Below the pieces are notes generated by a model. It was not told the origin of the DNA. It ran no database searches and saw nothing but the letters and a program-made list of their open reading frames with translations. From NCBI RefSeq assembly GCF_007995055.1, contig NZ_VOQQ01000001.1, positions 1,843,001 through 1,907,000 of the forward strand: a stretch of DNA of 64,000 nucleotides. The letters run 5' to 3'. This DNA is from Sphingosinicella ginsenosidimutans. Lineage in GTDB: Bacteria > Pseudomonadota > Alphaproteobacteria > Sphingomonadales > Sphingomonadaceae. The position numbers and the translations under genes are program-made. The stretch's first letter is position 1, and each line of letters opens with the position of its first letter. Positions 56,614 to 64,000 of this stretch are shown one piece after another.

Positions 56614-57483
56614 ATGAAAAGATATGCGATCGCGGCCGCGGCACTGCTGCTCGGCACGTCGGCGCTCGCCTGGGCGCCCGACAAGACGGTCGAGGGCAAG
56701 CCGCTCGCAGCGGAGAAGAGCGACGTGAAGATGGCGGACGCCCAGCTCAAGAAGGCGGACATGGACGTCGTCGCCGATGCGAAACCGGCCTGGCAGCCGG
56801 TCTATGCCGAACAGGCCTATGCGTTCGACGATTCATGGGCGCCGAAGGTGAAGTCGGCCAGTTACGAGGCGTGGCAGGACGATCCGGCGATGCAGGATTC
56901 GACGCCCCCGGCGGTCGAGCCGCAATGGGGCGCGGAGCCGACCGTGGCCGAGGCGCCGGCGCCCACCATGCTGGTCGCATCGGCGGACACGACGCCGCGC
57001 CCGGCGACGGCCAATTATCCGGCCTGCCACCCGGGCCCGGGCGACGACAATTGCATCCAGCTCTACGAACGCGGCGTTCGAACGGCGCTCGCCAGCTGGG
57101 ACCGGCCGACCGGCGGCTTCGCCGGCGAGCAGGCCCAGGCGATGGCCGCGAACAGCTCGCCGGCCGACGACGCGACCGAAATCGCGAGCGCGGACACCGA
57201 TGAGGGCGTGATGCCGGCGCCAGGCACCGAAATGGCCGCGACGACGTCCGGCGACGAGGTGCTCGCCGCCGGTGTTCCCGACGCCGGCACGGACATGGCG
57301 GCGAACGATCCCGCCTTCGATTCGAACTCGCCCTACCAGGGCGTCGGCGGTCCGGACGAGGCGCTGATGGGCGACGAGGCGGCGTCGGCGATGATGCAGA
57401 CCGGCTATCCGGCCTGCTCGCGCACCGTCACCGATCGCTGCATCCAGCTCTACGAACGCGGCGTGACCGGCGAAGGAAACTAA
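56614..57483 (+). CDS. Secreted protein with duplicated YPxC...CIQLYERGV motif
   Basis: A 289-residue protein with a signal peptide (KRYAIAAAALLLGTSALA). The body is low-complexity, acidic and Ala/Asp/Thr-rich. A motif occurs twice, YPACHPGPGDDNCIQLYERGV (two parts, ~131-151) and YPACSRTVTDRCIQLYERGV (~265-284). Each has two cysteines that could bond. The second copy is at the C-terminus. No known family is recognised. The ribosome binding site GGAGG..AGG precedes ATG 56614. It lies 120 bp after gspN and could be a type II substrate (inference). Confidence 0.7.
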   Translation: MKRYAIAAAALLLGTSALAWAPDKTVEGKPLAAEKSDVKMADAQLKKADMDVVADAKPAWQPVYAEQAYAFDDSWAPKVKSASYEAWQDDPAMQDSTPPAVEPQWGAEPTVAEAPAPTMLVASADTTPRPATANYPACHPGPGDDNCIQLYERGVRTALASWDRPTGGFAGEQAQAMAANSSPADDATEIASADTDEGVMPAPGTEMAATTSGDEVLAAGVPDAGTDMAANDPAFDSNSPYQGVGGPDEALMGDEAASAMMQTGYPACSRTVTDRCIQLYERGVTGEGN

Positions 57484-58004
57484 CCGGTCTTGTCCCCCGG
57501 TCCCGGCGGTGTGTCCCCTTCGCCGCCGGGGCCTTCCCGCGCCGCGAGCCAGGCTTCGAGCTTGGCGATCGTGCGGCCGAGCGCGCGGATCACGGCGCGC
57601 ACGTCCTCCGGATCGCCGTCGGCGGTCGCGATATCGGACAGCCACCATGTCTCGGACAGCCAGGGCTGGCCGGTGTCCCGATCCTCGATCTCGATGCCCA
57701 GGAAGGCCTCTTCCGCATCGACCCAGCTGTCGCCCTCGGCCGTCAAGGTGTGGAGCCGCACCCGCCCAGCCTCGCGCAGATCGTCGGCCATCACGTCGCG
57801 CGCGGCCTCGAGCAGCGGGGCGACCAGCGCCCAGGGCAGCTTGCTCTGCGCCAGCATCTCCATCGCCGCATGGGCGATCTGCTTTTGCGCGACATTGTGG
57901 AAATCGGCCGCGGTGAACGGCTCCTCGGAATAATCGTCCCCGTCGACCTCGAAGTCGGCGGGCGCGTCTTCCGGCGCGGGCTTTTCGGGCGAATCGTCGG
58001 CCAT
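57480..58004 (-). CDS. Acidic cytosolic protein of unknown function
   Basis: A 174-residue protein. It has a disordered acidic N-terminus (DDSPEKPAPEDAPADFEVDGDD), a helical segment (FHNVAQKQIAHAAMEMLAQSKLPWALVAPLLEAARDVMADDL) and a probable alpha/beta part (EEAFLGIEIEDRDTGQPWLSETWWLSDIA). The C-terminus is Gly/Pro-rich. No family is recognised. ATG 58004 is used. Its stop overlaps the stop of the previous gene, and it is divergent from the oxoprolinase gene. Confidence 0.65.
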   Translation of the reverse strand: MADDSPEKPAPEDAPADFEVDGDDYSEEPFTAADFHNVAQKQIAHAAMEMLAQSKLPWALVAPLLEAARDVMADDLREAGRVRLHTLTAEGDSWVDAEEAFLGIEIEDRDTGQPWLSETWWLSDIATADGDPEDVRAVIRALGRTIAKLEAWLAAREGPGGEGDTPPGPGDKTG

Positions 58005-58077
58005 GCCGCTTCGCTGCGGCAAGCCGTCGCGGCGGTCAAGCTTGGCGGGGCCGTCGCGGCGATGCTAGGCCGGGCGG

Positions 58078-61000
58078 ATGAACTCAGGGGGCTGGACCTT
58101 CTCGATCGATCGCGGCGGCACCTTCACCGATATCGTCGCGCACGGCCCGGCCGGCGAGCGCGTGGTCCGCAAGCTGCTGTCCGAAAATCCCGAACGTTAT
58201 GACGATGCCGCGGTCGCCGGCATCGCCGCGATCCTCGCCGAGGCGGGCGGCGGCGAGATTGCCGCGGTGAAGATGGGCACCACCGTCGCGACCAATGCCC
58301 TGCTGGAGCGCAAGGGCGAGCCGGTGGCGCTCGCGATCACCGCCGGGCTGGGCGACGCGCTTCGCATCGGCCATCAGGCGCGGCCGGAGATTTTCGCGCT
58401 CGACATCCGGCTGCCCGAGCCGCTCTACAGCCGCGTCGTCGAGGTGGACGAGCGGGTGACGGCGGAAGGCGAGGTGCTGCGGCCGCTCGACACGGCCGCC
58501 GCGCGCGCGGCGCTCCAGGCGGCCTATGACGAGGGCTTTCGCGCGCTCGCCATCGTGCTGATGCATGGCTGGCGCTGGAGCGCGCACGAAGCGGCGCTGG
58601 TCGCCATGGCGCGCGAGATCGGCTTCACGCAGGTTTCGGCAAGCCATGAGGTCGAGCCGCTGATCAAGCTGGTCGGGCGCGGCGACACCGCGGTGGTCGA
58701 TGCCTATCTGTCGCCGGTGCTGCGCCGCTATGTCGACCGCGTGGTGGCGGGGCTGGCGCAAACGCCCGCGGGCCGCCTCTTCTTCATGCAGTCGAACGGC
58801 GGGCTGACCGATGCCGCGACCTTCCGGGGCAAGGATGCCATCCTCTCCGGCCCGGCGGGCGGGATCGTCGGCATGGCGCGCACGGCGGCGGAGGCCGGGT
58901 TCGGCCGGATCATCGGCTTCGACATGGGCGGCACATCGACCGACGTGTCGCATTTCGCCGGCGTCTATGAGCGCACCAGCGAGCGGACGGTCGCGGGCGT
59001 CAGGGTGCGCGCGCCGATGATGGAGATCCACACCGTCGCCGCCGGCGGCGGATCGATCTGCTCCTTCGACGGGCGGCGGTTCCGCGTCGGGCCGGACAGC
59101 GCCGGCGCGGTGCCGGGGCCGGCCTGCTACCGGCGCGGCGGGCCGCTGACGGTGACCGACTGCAACGTCGTGCTCGGCAAGATCAGGCCCGAACATTTCC
59201 CGCACGTCTTCGGCCCCGGCGGCGACCTGCCGATCGATGCGGAGGCCTCGCTGGCCCGCGCGGCCGAGATCGCCGAGGCGGCGGGGATGACTCCCCAGGG
59301 GGTGGCCGAGGGCTTCATCCGCATCGCCGTCGACAATATGGCGAGCGCGATCAAGCAGATCTCGATCGCGCGCGGCCATGACGTGACCCGCTACACGCTG
59401 CAATGTTTCGGCGGGGCGGGGGGGCAACATGCCTGTCTCGTCGCCGACGCGCTCGGCATCGAAACGGTGATGATCCACCCGCTCGCCGGGGTGCTCAGCG
59501 CCTATGGCATGGGCCTTGCCGACATGGTGGAGCTGCGCCAGCGCACGCTCGGCGGCGCGGACCTTTCGGAAACGCTGGCGGCGCTGGAGGCGGAGGCGGT
59601 GGCGGCGCTCGCCGCGCAGGGCGTCGAGCCGACGCAGGTGCGCCGCCGCGCCGCGCTCCGCTACGAAGGGAGCGACACGGTGATCGAGGTCGCCGTGTCG
59701 GACGAGATGACGGCCTCGTTCGAAACCGCGCACCGGGCGCGCTTCGGCTTCGTCTCGGACGCGCCGGTGGTGGTCGAGACCGCGATCGTCGAGGCGGTGG
59801 CGAAAAGCGAGGTCCACAGTTCGGGCGAGCCACCGGCCTTTTCGCCCGGGACGAGCGAGTCTGGAGTCCTGCTCAGAAGCCAACTCCCCCCCGGCACCCT
59901 CGTCCCCGGACCCGCGCTGATCGTCGATGCCACCGCCACCACCGTCGTCGAGCCGGGCTGGCGGGCCGAGGTGGACCGGCTCGGCAATCTCATCCTCACC
60001 CGCGCCGTCCCGCGCGAAGCCGCGCCGAAAATGGGGACCGATGTCGATCCGGTGATGCTGGAGGTGATGGGCAATCTCTTCATGGCGATCGCCGAAGAGA
60101 TGGGCGTCGCGCTTCAGAACACGGCGAGCAGCGTCAACATCAAGGAGCGGCTCGATTTTTCCTGCGCCCTGTTCGATGCGGCGGGGAATCTCATCGCCAA
60201 TGCGCCGCACATTCCGGTGCATCTCGGATCGATGGGCGATTCGATCCGGACGGTGATCGAAGCGCGCGCCGGGACGATGAAGCCGGGCGACGCCTATGCG
60301 CTGAACGCGCCCTATCGCGGCGGCACCCATCTGCCCGACGTGACCGTCATCATGCCGGTCTTCGCCGCGCCGGGCGACGCCGATCCGGCCTGGTTCGTCG
60401 CGGCGCGTGGCCACCATGCCGATATCGGCGGCGTCGCGCCGGGATCGATGCCGCCGGACAGCCGCACCGTCGACGAGGAAGGCGTGCTGATCGACAATGT
60501 GACCCTGGTCGAGGCCGGGCATTTCCGCGAGGCCGAGATGCGCGCGCTGCTCGGATCGGGCCGCTGGCCGGCGCGCGATCCCGATCGCAACATCGCCGAT
60601 CTGAAGGCGCAGGTCGCCGCCTGCGCGCGCGGGGCGGCGGAGCTGAAGCGGGTCGCCGCAGAGCGCGGTCGCGCCGCGATCGACGCCTATATGGCGCATG
60701 TGATGGACTATGCGGAAGAGGCGGTAAGGCGCCTGATCGAAAGGCTTTCGCCCGGATATTTCAACTATGAAATGGATAATGGGGCGGTGGTTTCGGTGGC
60801 GATCCACGTGGACCCGGCGGCGCGGACCGCGACGGTGGATTTCGCGGGCACGAGCGCGCAGCTGCCGACCAATTTCAACGCGCCCGCGTCGATCTGCCGC
60901 GCGGCCGTGCTCTATGTGCTGCGGACCCTGGTGGACGAGCCGATCCCGCTGAACGACGGCTGCCTGCGCCCGATCACGCTGCGCATCCCGGACGGATCGA

Positions 61001-61578
61001 TGCTGAAGCCGCATTATCCGGCCGCGGTCGTCGCCGGCAATGTCGAGACCAGCCAGGTCGTCACCGATGCGCTGCTCGCCGCCTGCGGCGCGCTCGCGCC
61101 GAGCCAGGGGACGATGAACAATTTCACCTTCGGCGACGAGCGCCGCCAATATTACGAGACGATCGCCGGCGGCGCCGGCGCCGGCCCGGGCTTCGATGGC
61201 GCGAGCGCGGTCCAGACCCACATGACCAATTCGCGGCTCACTGATCCTGAGATCCTGGAGACTCGCTTTCCGGTGCTGCTCGAACGTTTCGCGATCCGCC
61301 GCGGATCGGCCGGGGAGGGCGCGCATCGCGGCGGCGACGGGGTCGAACGGCATGTCCGCTTCCGCGCGCCGATGCACGCCGCGATCCTTTCCAACCGCCG
61401 GCGGGTCGCGCCGCGCGGGATCGCCGGCGGCGGCGACGGCGCCGCCGGGGTGAACAAGGTGGTGCGCTCCGACGGGCGCGAGGAGACGCTCTCGGCAACG
61501 GCGTCGGCGGAGATGGCCGTGGGCGACATGTTCGTGATCCTGACGCCGGGGGGAGGAGGCTATGGCGCGAGTGAATGA
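58078..61578 (+). CDS. ATP-dependent 5-oxoprolinase-type hydantoinase A/B fusion
   Basis: A 1166-residue cytosolic enzyme. The HyuA half (~1-650) starts [14 protein letters not shown] and has the ATPase-like [11 protein letters not shown] and [14 protein letters not shown]. The HyuB half (~660-1160) starts [20 protein letters not shown] and has [35 protein letters not shown] and [21 protein letters not shown] loops. It ends [11 protein letters not shown], typical of OPLAH. It hydrolyses 5-oxo-proline to glutamate with ATP; a hydantoinase activity is the alternative. The stop is followed directly by a paired repeat, then DUF969/DUF979 genes. Confidence 0.88.
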   Translation: MNSGGWTFSIDRGGTFTDIVAHGPAGERVVRKLLSENPERYDDAAVAGIAAILAEAGGGEIAAVKMGTTVATNALLERKGEPVALAITAGLGDALRIGHQARPEIFALDIRLPEPLYSRVVEVDERVTAEGEVLRPLDTAAARAALQAAYDEGFRALAIVLMHGWRWSAHEAALVAMAREIGFTQVSASHEVEPLIKLVGRGDTAVVDAYLSPVLRRYVDRVVAGLAQTPAGRLFFMQSNGGLTDAATFRGKDAILSGPAGGIVGMARTAAEAGFGRIIGFDMGGTSTDVSHFAGVYERTSERTVAGVRVRAPMMEIHTVAAGGGSICSFDGRRFRVGPDSAGAVPGPACYRRGGPLTVTDCNVVLGKIRPEHFPHVFGPGGDLPIDAEASLARAAEIAEAAGMTPQGVAEGFIRIAVDNMASAIKQISIARGHDVTRYTLQCFGGAGGQHACLVADALGIETVMIHPLAGVLSAYGMGLADMVELRQRTLGGADLSETLAALEAEAVAALAAQGVEPTQVRRRAALRYEGSDTVIEVAVSDEMTASFETAHRARFGFVSDAPVVVETAIVEAVAKSEVHSSGEPPAFSPGTSESGVLLRSQLPPGTLVPGPALIVDATATTVVEPGWRAEVDRLGNLILTRAVPREAAPKMGTDVDPVMLEVMGNLFMAIAEEMGVALQNTASSVNIKERLDFSCALFDAAGNLIANAPHIPVHLGSMGDSIRTVIEARAGTMKPGDAYALNAPYRGGTHLPDVTVIMPVFAAPGDADPAWFVAARGHHADIGGVAPGSMPPDSRTVDEEGVLIDNVTLVEAGHFREAEMRALLGSGRWPARDPDRNIADLKAQVAACARGAAELKRVAAERGRAAIDAYMAHVMDYAEEAVRRLIERLSPGYFNYEMDNGAVVSVAIHVDPAARTATVDFAGTSAQLPTNFNAPASICRAAVLYVLRTLVDEPIPLNDGCLRPITLRIPDGSMLKPHYPAAVVAGNVETSQVVTDALLAACGALAPSQGTMNNFTFGDERRQYYETIAGGAGAGPGFDGASAVQTHMTNSRLTDPEILETRFPVLLERFAIRRGSAGEGAHRGGDGVERHVRFRAPMHAAILSNRRRVAPRGIAGGGDGAAGVNKVVRSDGREETLSATASAEMAVGDMFVILTPGGGGYGASE

Positions 61579-61714
61579 TCCTCCCTGTCCGCGAAGCGGA
61601 TGGCGAGGGGGGCTGCGCGAAGAGCGGTGGAGGGGCCTGCCGATTCCGGAAGGCCCCTCCGCCATGCGTCGCATGGTCCGCCTCCCCATGAAGCTTGGCT
61701 TCACGGGGAGGATT
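61577..61714. repeat. Paired palindromic repeat (REPIN-like) between oxoprolinase and DUF969 genes
   Basis: Two inverted copies. The left is 61577-61637, from cctccctg to ggtggaggggcc. The right is 61652-61714, from ggcccctccgcc to the hairpin cctcccc (61681-61687) / ggggagg (61705-61711). The 14-bp spacer is tgccgattccggaa. It fills almost the entire gap. GGGGAGG lies 8 bases before the DUF969 ATG. Confidence 0.85.
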
Positions 61715-61719
61715 TGGGG

Positions 61720-62391
61720 ATGACGCACTATCTTCCCCTTCTCGGCATCCTGATCGTCGTCGTCGGCTTCGCGAAGCGGTGGAACCCGATGCTGGTGGTG
61801 ACGGTGGCGGCGCTTGCGACGGGGCTGCTTGCCGGCATGAACATCGTCGCGGTGATCGCGCTGCTCGGGCGCGCGTTCAACGATAACCGGCTGATCGCGA
61901 TCGTATGGGTCGTGCTGCCCGCCATCGGCCTGCTCGAACGGTTCGGGCTGCAGGAGCGGGCGGCGACGCTGATCCGCGGGATCAGGGCGGCGACGGCCGG
62001 GCGCCTCCTCATCCTCTACATGCTGTTCCGCCAGGCTACGGCCGCGCTCGGCCTCACGTCGATCGCGGGCCATCCGCAGACCGTCCGCCCGCTGGTCGCG
62101 CCGATGGCGCTGGCGGCGGCGGAGAAGGAGCATGAGATCGACGACGACAGCCGGGAGAAGGTGAAGGCCTGGTCGGCGGCGACCGACAATATCGGCCTTT
62201 TCTTCGGCGAGGATATCTTCATCGCGGTCGGCTCGATCGTGCTGATCCAGGCGACGCTGGCGAGCGAGGGCTATGATCTGCGCCCGCTCGATCTCGCCAT
62301 CTGGGCGATCCCGAGCGCGATCGCGGCCTTCCTGATCCACGCCGTGCGGCTCTCGCGGCTGGACCGCAGCTTGCGGCAGCGGCGCAAATGA
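61720..62391 (+). CDS. DUF969 membrane protein
   Basis: A 223-residue polytopic protein (about five or six helices; LPLLGILIVVVGFAKRWNPMLVVTVAALATGLLAG at the N-terminus, FRQATAALGLTSIAGHPQTVRPLVAPMA in the middle). DUF969 and DUF979 occur as a pair, presumed to form a transporter or permease, often beside 5-oxoproline or pyroglutamyl-peptide genes. The ribosome binding site is provided by the repeat. It overlaps DUF979 by 4 bp. Confidence 0.88.
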   Translation: MTHYLPLLGILIVVVGFAKRWNPMLVVTVAALATGLLAGMNIVAVIALLGRAFNDNRLIAIVWVVLPAIGLLERFGLQERAATLIRGIRAATAGRLLILYMLFRQATAALGLTSIAGHPQTVRPLVAPMALAAAEKEHEIDDDSREKVKAWSAATDNIGLFFGEDIFIAVGSIVLIQATLASEGYDLRPLDLAIWAIPSAIAAFLIHAVRLSRLDRSLRQRRK

Positions 62392-63338
62392 TCACGCTGC
62401 AATGGGCCTACAGCCTCGCCGGGCTGATGTTCGCCGCCTTCGCGGTGCTGAGCGCGCTCGACCGGTCGAATGGCAAGCGCTTCGGCAATGCCGCCTTCTG
62501 GGGGCTGATGGCGCTGAGCCTGATCGCGGGCGGCTGGCTGGGCGATTTCGCCAATGGCGTGCTGGTGCTCGGGCTTGGCGGGCTCGCCGGCTTCGGCGCG
62601 CTCGGCCGCAGCAGCCCGCCGACGACGAAACAGGGCGAGCGGCTGACCTTGTCGCACCAGCTCGGCAGCAAGCTGTTCCTGCCGGCGCTGATCATCCCGG
62701 CGGTGGCGCTGGCCGGAACGCTCGCCTGGGCGCTGACGCCGCTCGGCGCTTCGGGCCTCATCGAGGCGAAGCGGGAGACCTACATCTTCCTGTGCCTCGG
62801 CGCGCTGATCGCCGTCGGCGTGATCTGGCTTTGGCTGAAGCCGCCGCCGCTCGCGCCGCTTCAGGAGGGCCGGCGCCTGATCGACGCGATCGGCTGGGCC
62901 GCGGTGCTGCCGCAGATGCTCGCGGCGCTCGGCACCGTCTTCGCCGCCGCCCATGTCGGCGACATCGTCGGCGAAGGCGCGCGCGCGGCGATCCCCGAAG
63001 GCAGCCTGTTCCTCACCGTTCTCGTCTTCGCGCTCGGCATGGTCGCCTTCACGATGATCATGGGCAACGCCTTTGCCGCCTTCCCGGTCATGTCGACCGC
63101 GATCGGCGTGCCGTTGCTGATCCGGGTCTATGGCGGCGATCCGGCGGTGGTCGGCGCGGTCGGGATGCTCGCCGGCTTCTGCGGGACGTTGATGACGCCG
63201 ATGGCGGCGAACTTCAACATCGTGCCCGCCGCCCTGCTTGAGCTCAGGGATCGCAACGGCGTCATCAAGGCGCAGGTCGGGACGGCGATCCCGCTGCTGA
63301 TCGTCAACATCGCGCTCATCTACTGGGTCGGTTTTTGA
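62388..63338 (+). CDS. DUF979 membrane protein
   Basis: A 316-residue polytopic protein with eight to nine helices. Family motifs are GWAAVLPQMLAALGTVFAAAHVGDIVG and TMIMGNAFAAFPVMSTAIGVPLL, then GFCGTLMTPMAANFNIVPAALLEL. ATGA overlap with DUF969 indicates coexpression in a fixed ratio, consistent with a two-subunit permease. Confidence 0.88.
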   Translation: MITLQWAYSLAGLMFAAFAVLSALDRSNGKRFGNAAFWGLMALSLIAGGWLGDFANGVLVLGLGGLAGFGALGRSSPPTTKQGERLTLSHQLGSKLFLPALIIPAVALAGTLAWALTPLGASGLIEAKRETYIFLCLGALIAVGVIWLWLKPPPLAPLQEGRRLIDAIGWAAVLPQMLAALGTVFAAAHVGDIVGEGARAAIPEGSLFLTVLVFALGMVAFTMIMGNAFAAFPVMSTAIGVPLLIRVYGGDPAVVGAVGMLAGFCGTLMTPMAANFNIVPAALLELRDRNGVIKAQVGTAIPLLIVNIALIYWVGF

Positions 63339-63340
63339 TT

Positions 63341-63360
63341 CTCCCCGTCGCGGGGAGGAT
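63341..63360. repeat. Single hairpin of the cctcccc/ggggagg repeat
   Basis: ctccccg (63341-63347) pairs with cggggag (63351-63357), then gatt. It is a half copy. GGGGAGG (63352-63358) lies 9 bases before the DUF2891 ATG. Confidence 0.65.
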
Positions 63361-63367
63361 TGGGTAG

Positions 63368-64000
63368 ATGGGCCGAATGAACCACCGCCTCACCGCCGAA
63401 ACCGCCAATCGCTTTGCCGACATCGCGCTCGGCCATGTCCGCCGCGAATATCCGCACAAGCTCGATCATGTGATGGAGGGGCCGGAGGACGTGCTCGGCC
63501 CCCGCGCGCTCCATCCGATCTTCTACGGCAGCTTCGATTGGCACAGCTGCGTCCACGGCTATTGGCTCCTGATGCGCACGCTGCGGCTCTATCCGGACAT
63601 GCCCTCGGCCGCGCGGGTCACGGCGCTGCTCGACGAGATGCTGACCGAGGAGAAGGTCGCGGGCGAACTCGCCTATCTCGATCGCGCCTATACCGGCGGG
63701 TTCGAGCGGCCCTATGGCTGGGCCTGGCTGCTGATGCTCCATGAAGAGGCGCGGCGGCACGAGGGGCAGCCCTGGGCCGATGCGCTGTCGCCGCTCGCCC
63801 GCGCCTTCGCCGATCGCTTCCTCGCCTATCTGCCGAAGCTCACCTATCCGATCCGCGTCGGCGCGCATTACAACACCGCCTTCGCCCTGGTCCTGGCCCG
63901 CGAATGGGCGGCGGCGAACGATCCGGCGCTGCTCGCCCTGATCGCCGAGCGGGCGGCCGACTATTATGGCGAGGACCGCGCTTGCCCCGGTTGGGAGCCG
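63368..64000 (+). CDS. DUF2891 family protein, truncated by the window end
   Basis: The frame is open to the last base (211 codons seen). It begins MGRMNHRLTAETANRFADIALGHVRREYPHKLDHVM. It contains the family segments HPIFYGSFDWHSCVHGYWLLMRTLR (~50-74), RPYGWAWLLMLHEEA and RVGAHYNTAFALVLAREWA. The repeated aromatic/Trp/His pattern suggests an alpha/alpha barrel; the activity is unknown. A second ATG is 9 bp downstream. It follows the oxoprolinase-DUF969-DUF979 genes on the same strand, 29 bp from DUF979. Confidence 0.85.
   Translation, partial: MGRMNHRLTAETANRFADIALGHVRREYPHKLDHVMEGPEDVLGPRALHPIFYGSFDWHSCVHGYWLLMRTLRLYPDMPSAARVTALLDEMLTEEKVAGELAYLDRAYTGGFERPYGWAWLLMLHEEARRHEGQPWADALSPLARAFADRFLAYLPKLTYPIRVGAHYNTAFALVLAREWAAANDPALLALIAERAADYYGEDRACPGWEP

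Noticed and set aside
59844-59860. A short match to the cgggacgagcg repeat core within the oxoprolinase gene.
   Set aside because: Only about 12-13 bases match and no second arm is visible. It may be chance or a decayed copy, so it was not listed as a repeat.
58084-62340. A 1418-codon open frame on the minus strand opposite the oxoprolinase and DUF969 genes.
   Set aside because: It covers two well-supported genes on the other strand and consists of Arg/Asp/His-rich sequence without domains.

Overview
The window is high-GC, densely packed chromosomal DNA from an alphaproteobacterium, most likely a member of the Sphingomonadaceae. Support comes from a circularly permuted tmRNA gene with the tag ANDNEALAIAA, the rimP-nusA-ylxR-infB-rbfA...truB-rpsO-pnp order, a GspC-G/L-M-N secretion locus, and many short palindromic repeats scattered between and inside genes. 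No phage, transposase, integrase, rRNA or CRISPR array was seen. The taxonomic call is inference from gene content, not from a marker comparison.

Layout. 1-2.2 kb (minus): LemA, two TPM-domain membrane proteins and the start of a further gene. 2.3-3.5 kb (plus): mscL, tmRNA and a small lipoprotein, ending in a hairpin shared with pnp. 3.6-16.6 kb (minus): the long translation/RNA block rimP, nusA, ylxR, infB, rbfA, truB, rpsO, pnp, with tdk, an acetyltransferase, an alpha/beta hydrolase and small secreted proteins inserted between rbfA and truB. 16.8-20.4 kb: a glucose/sorbosone-dehydrogenase-type lipoprotein, trmB and small proteins. 20.4-25.3 kb (plus): a complete MacAB-type tripartite efflux operon (NodT-like outer-membrane factor, adaptor, ATPase, permease), then msrB. 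26.0-28.5 kb: an accessory-looking cluster (membrane-anchored LuxR-type HTH protein, small unknowns, a 4-TM protein overlapping a RadC/JAB-domain gene) next to the 3' end of tRNA-Arg(UCU). 28.7-41 kb: queuosine-precursor-type transporter, MFS exporter, two thiolases, a MaoC hydratase, bifunctional PutA, isovaleryl-CoA dehydrogenase, a TMEM175-type channel and an M13 metallopeptidase. 41-46.7 kb (minus): methylcrotonyl-CoA carboxylase subunits liuB and liuD plus MaoC and CitE-like enzymes. Together with ivd and the thiolases this looks like leucine/branched-chain acyl-CoA catabolism. 47.2-56.5 kb (plus): a type II secretion locus, prepilin peptidase then gspC-D-E-F-G-L-M-N, with no gspH, I, J or K. 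58-64 kb (plus): an ATP-dependent 5-oxoprolinase-type protein, DUF969, DUF979 and a DUF2891 protein cut by the window edge, plausibly a 5-oxoproline uptake and hydrolysis unit.

The most unusual signal is a set of palindromic repeats that have entered genes and gene starts. A paired-hairpin element (REPIN-like, cctcccc/ggggagg family) lies in frame inside truB. Two inverted copies of the same family bracket a DUF559 endonuclease gene that interrupts the liuB-liuD operon. They supply that gene's ribosome binding site and its last ~20 codons. The same repeat supplies candidate Shine-Dalgarno sequences for the DUF969 and DUF2891 genes. A second palindromic family forms most of the 45-residue leader of the major pseudopilin GspG. 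A third lies in frame in the linker of PutA.
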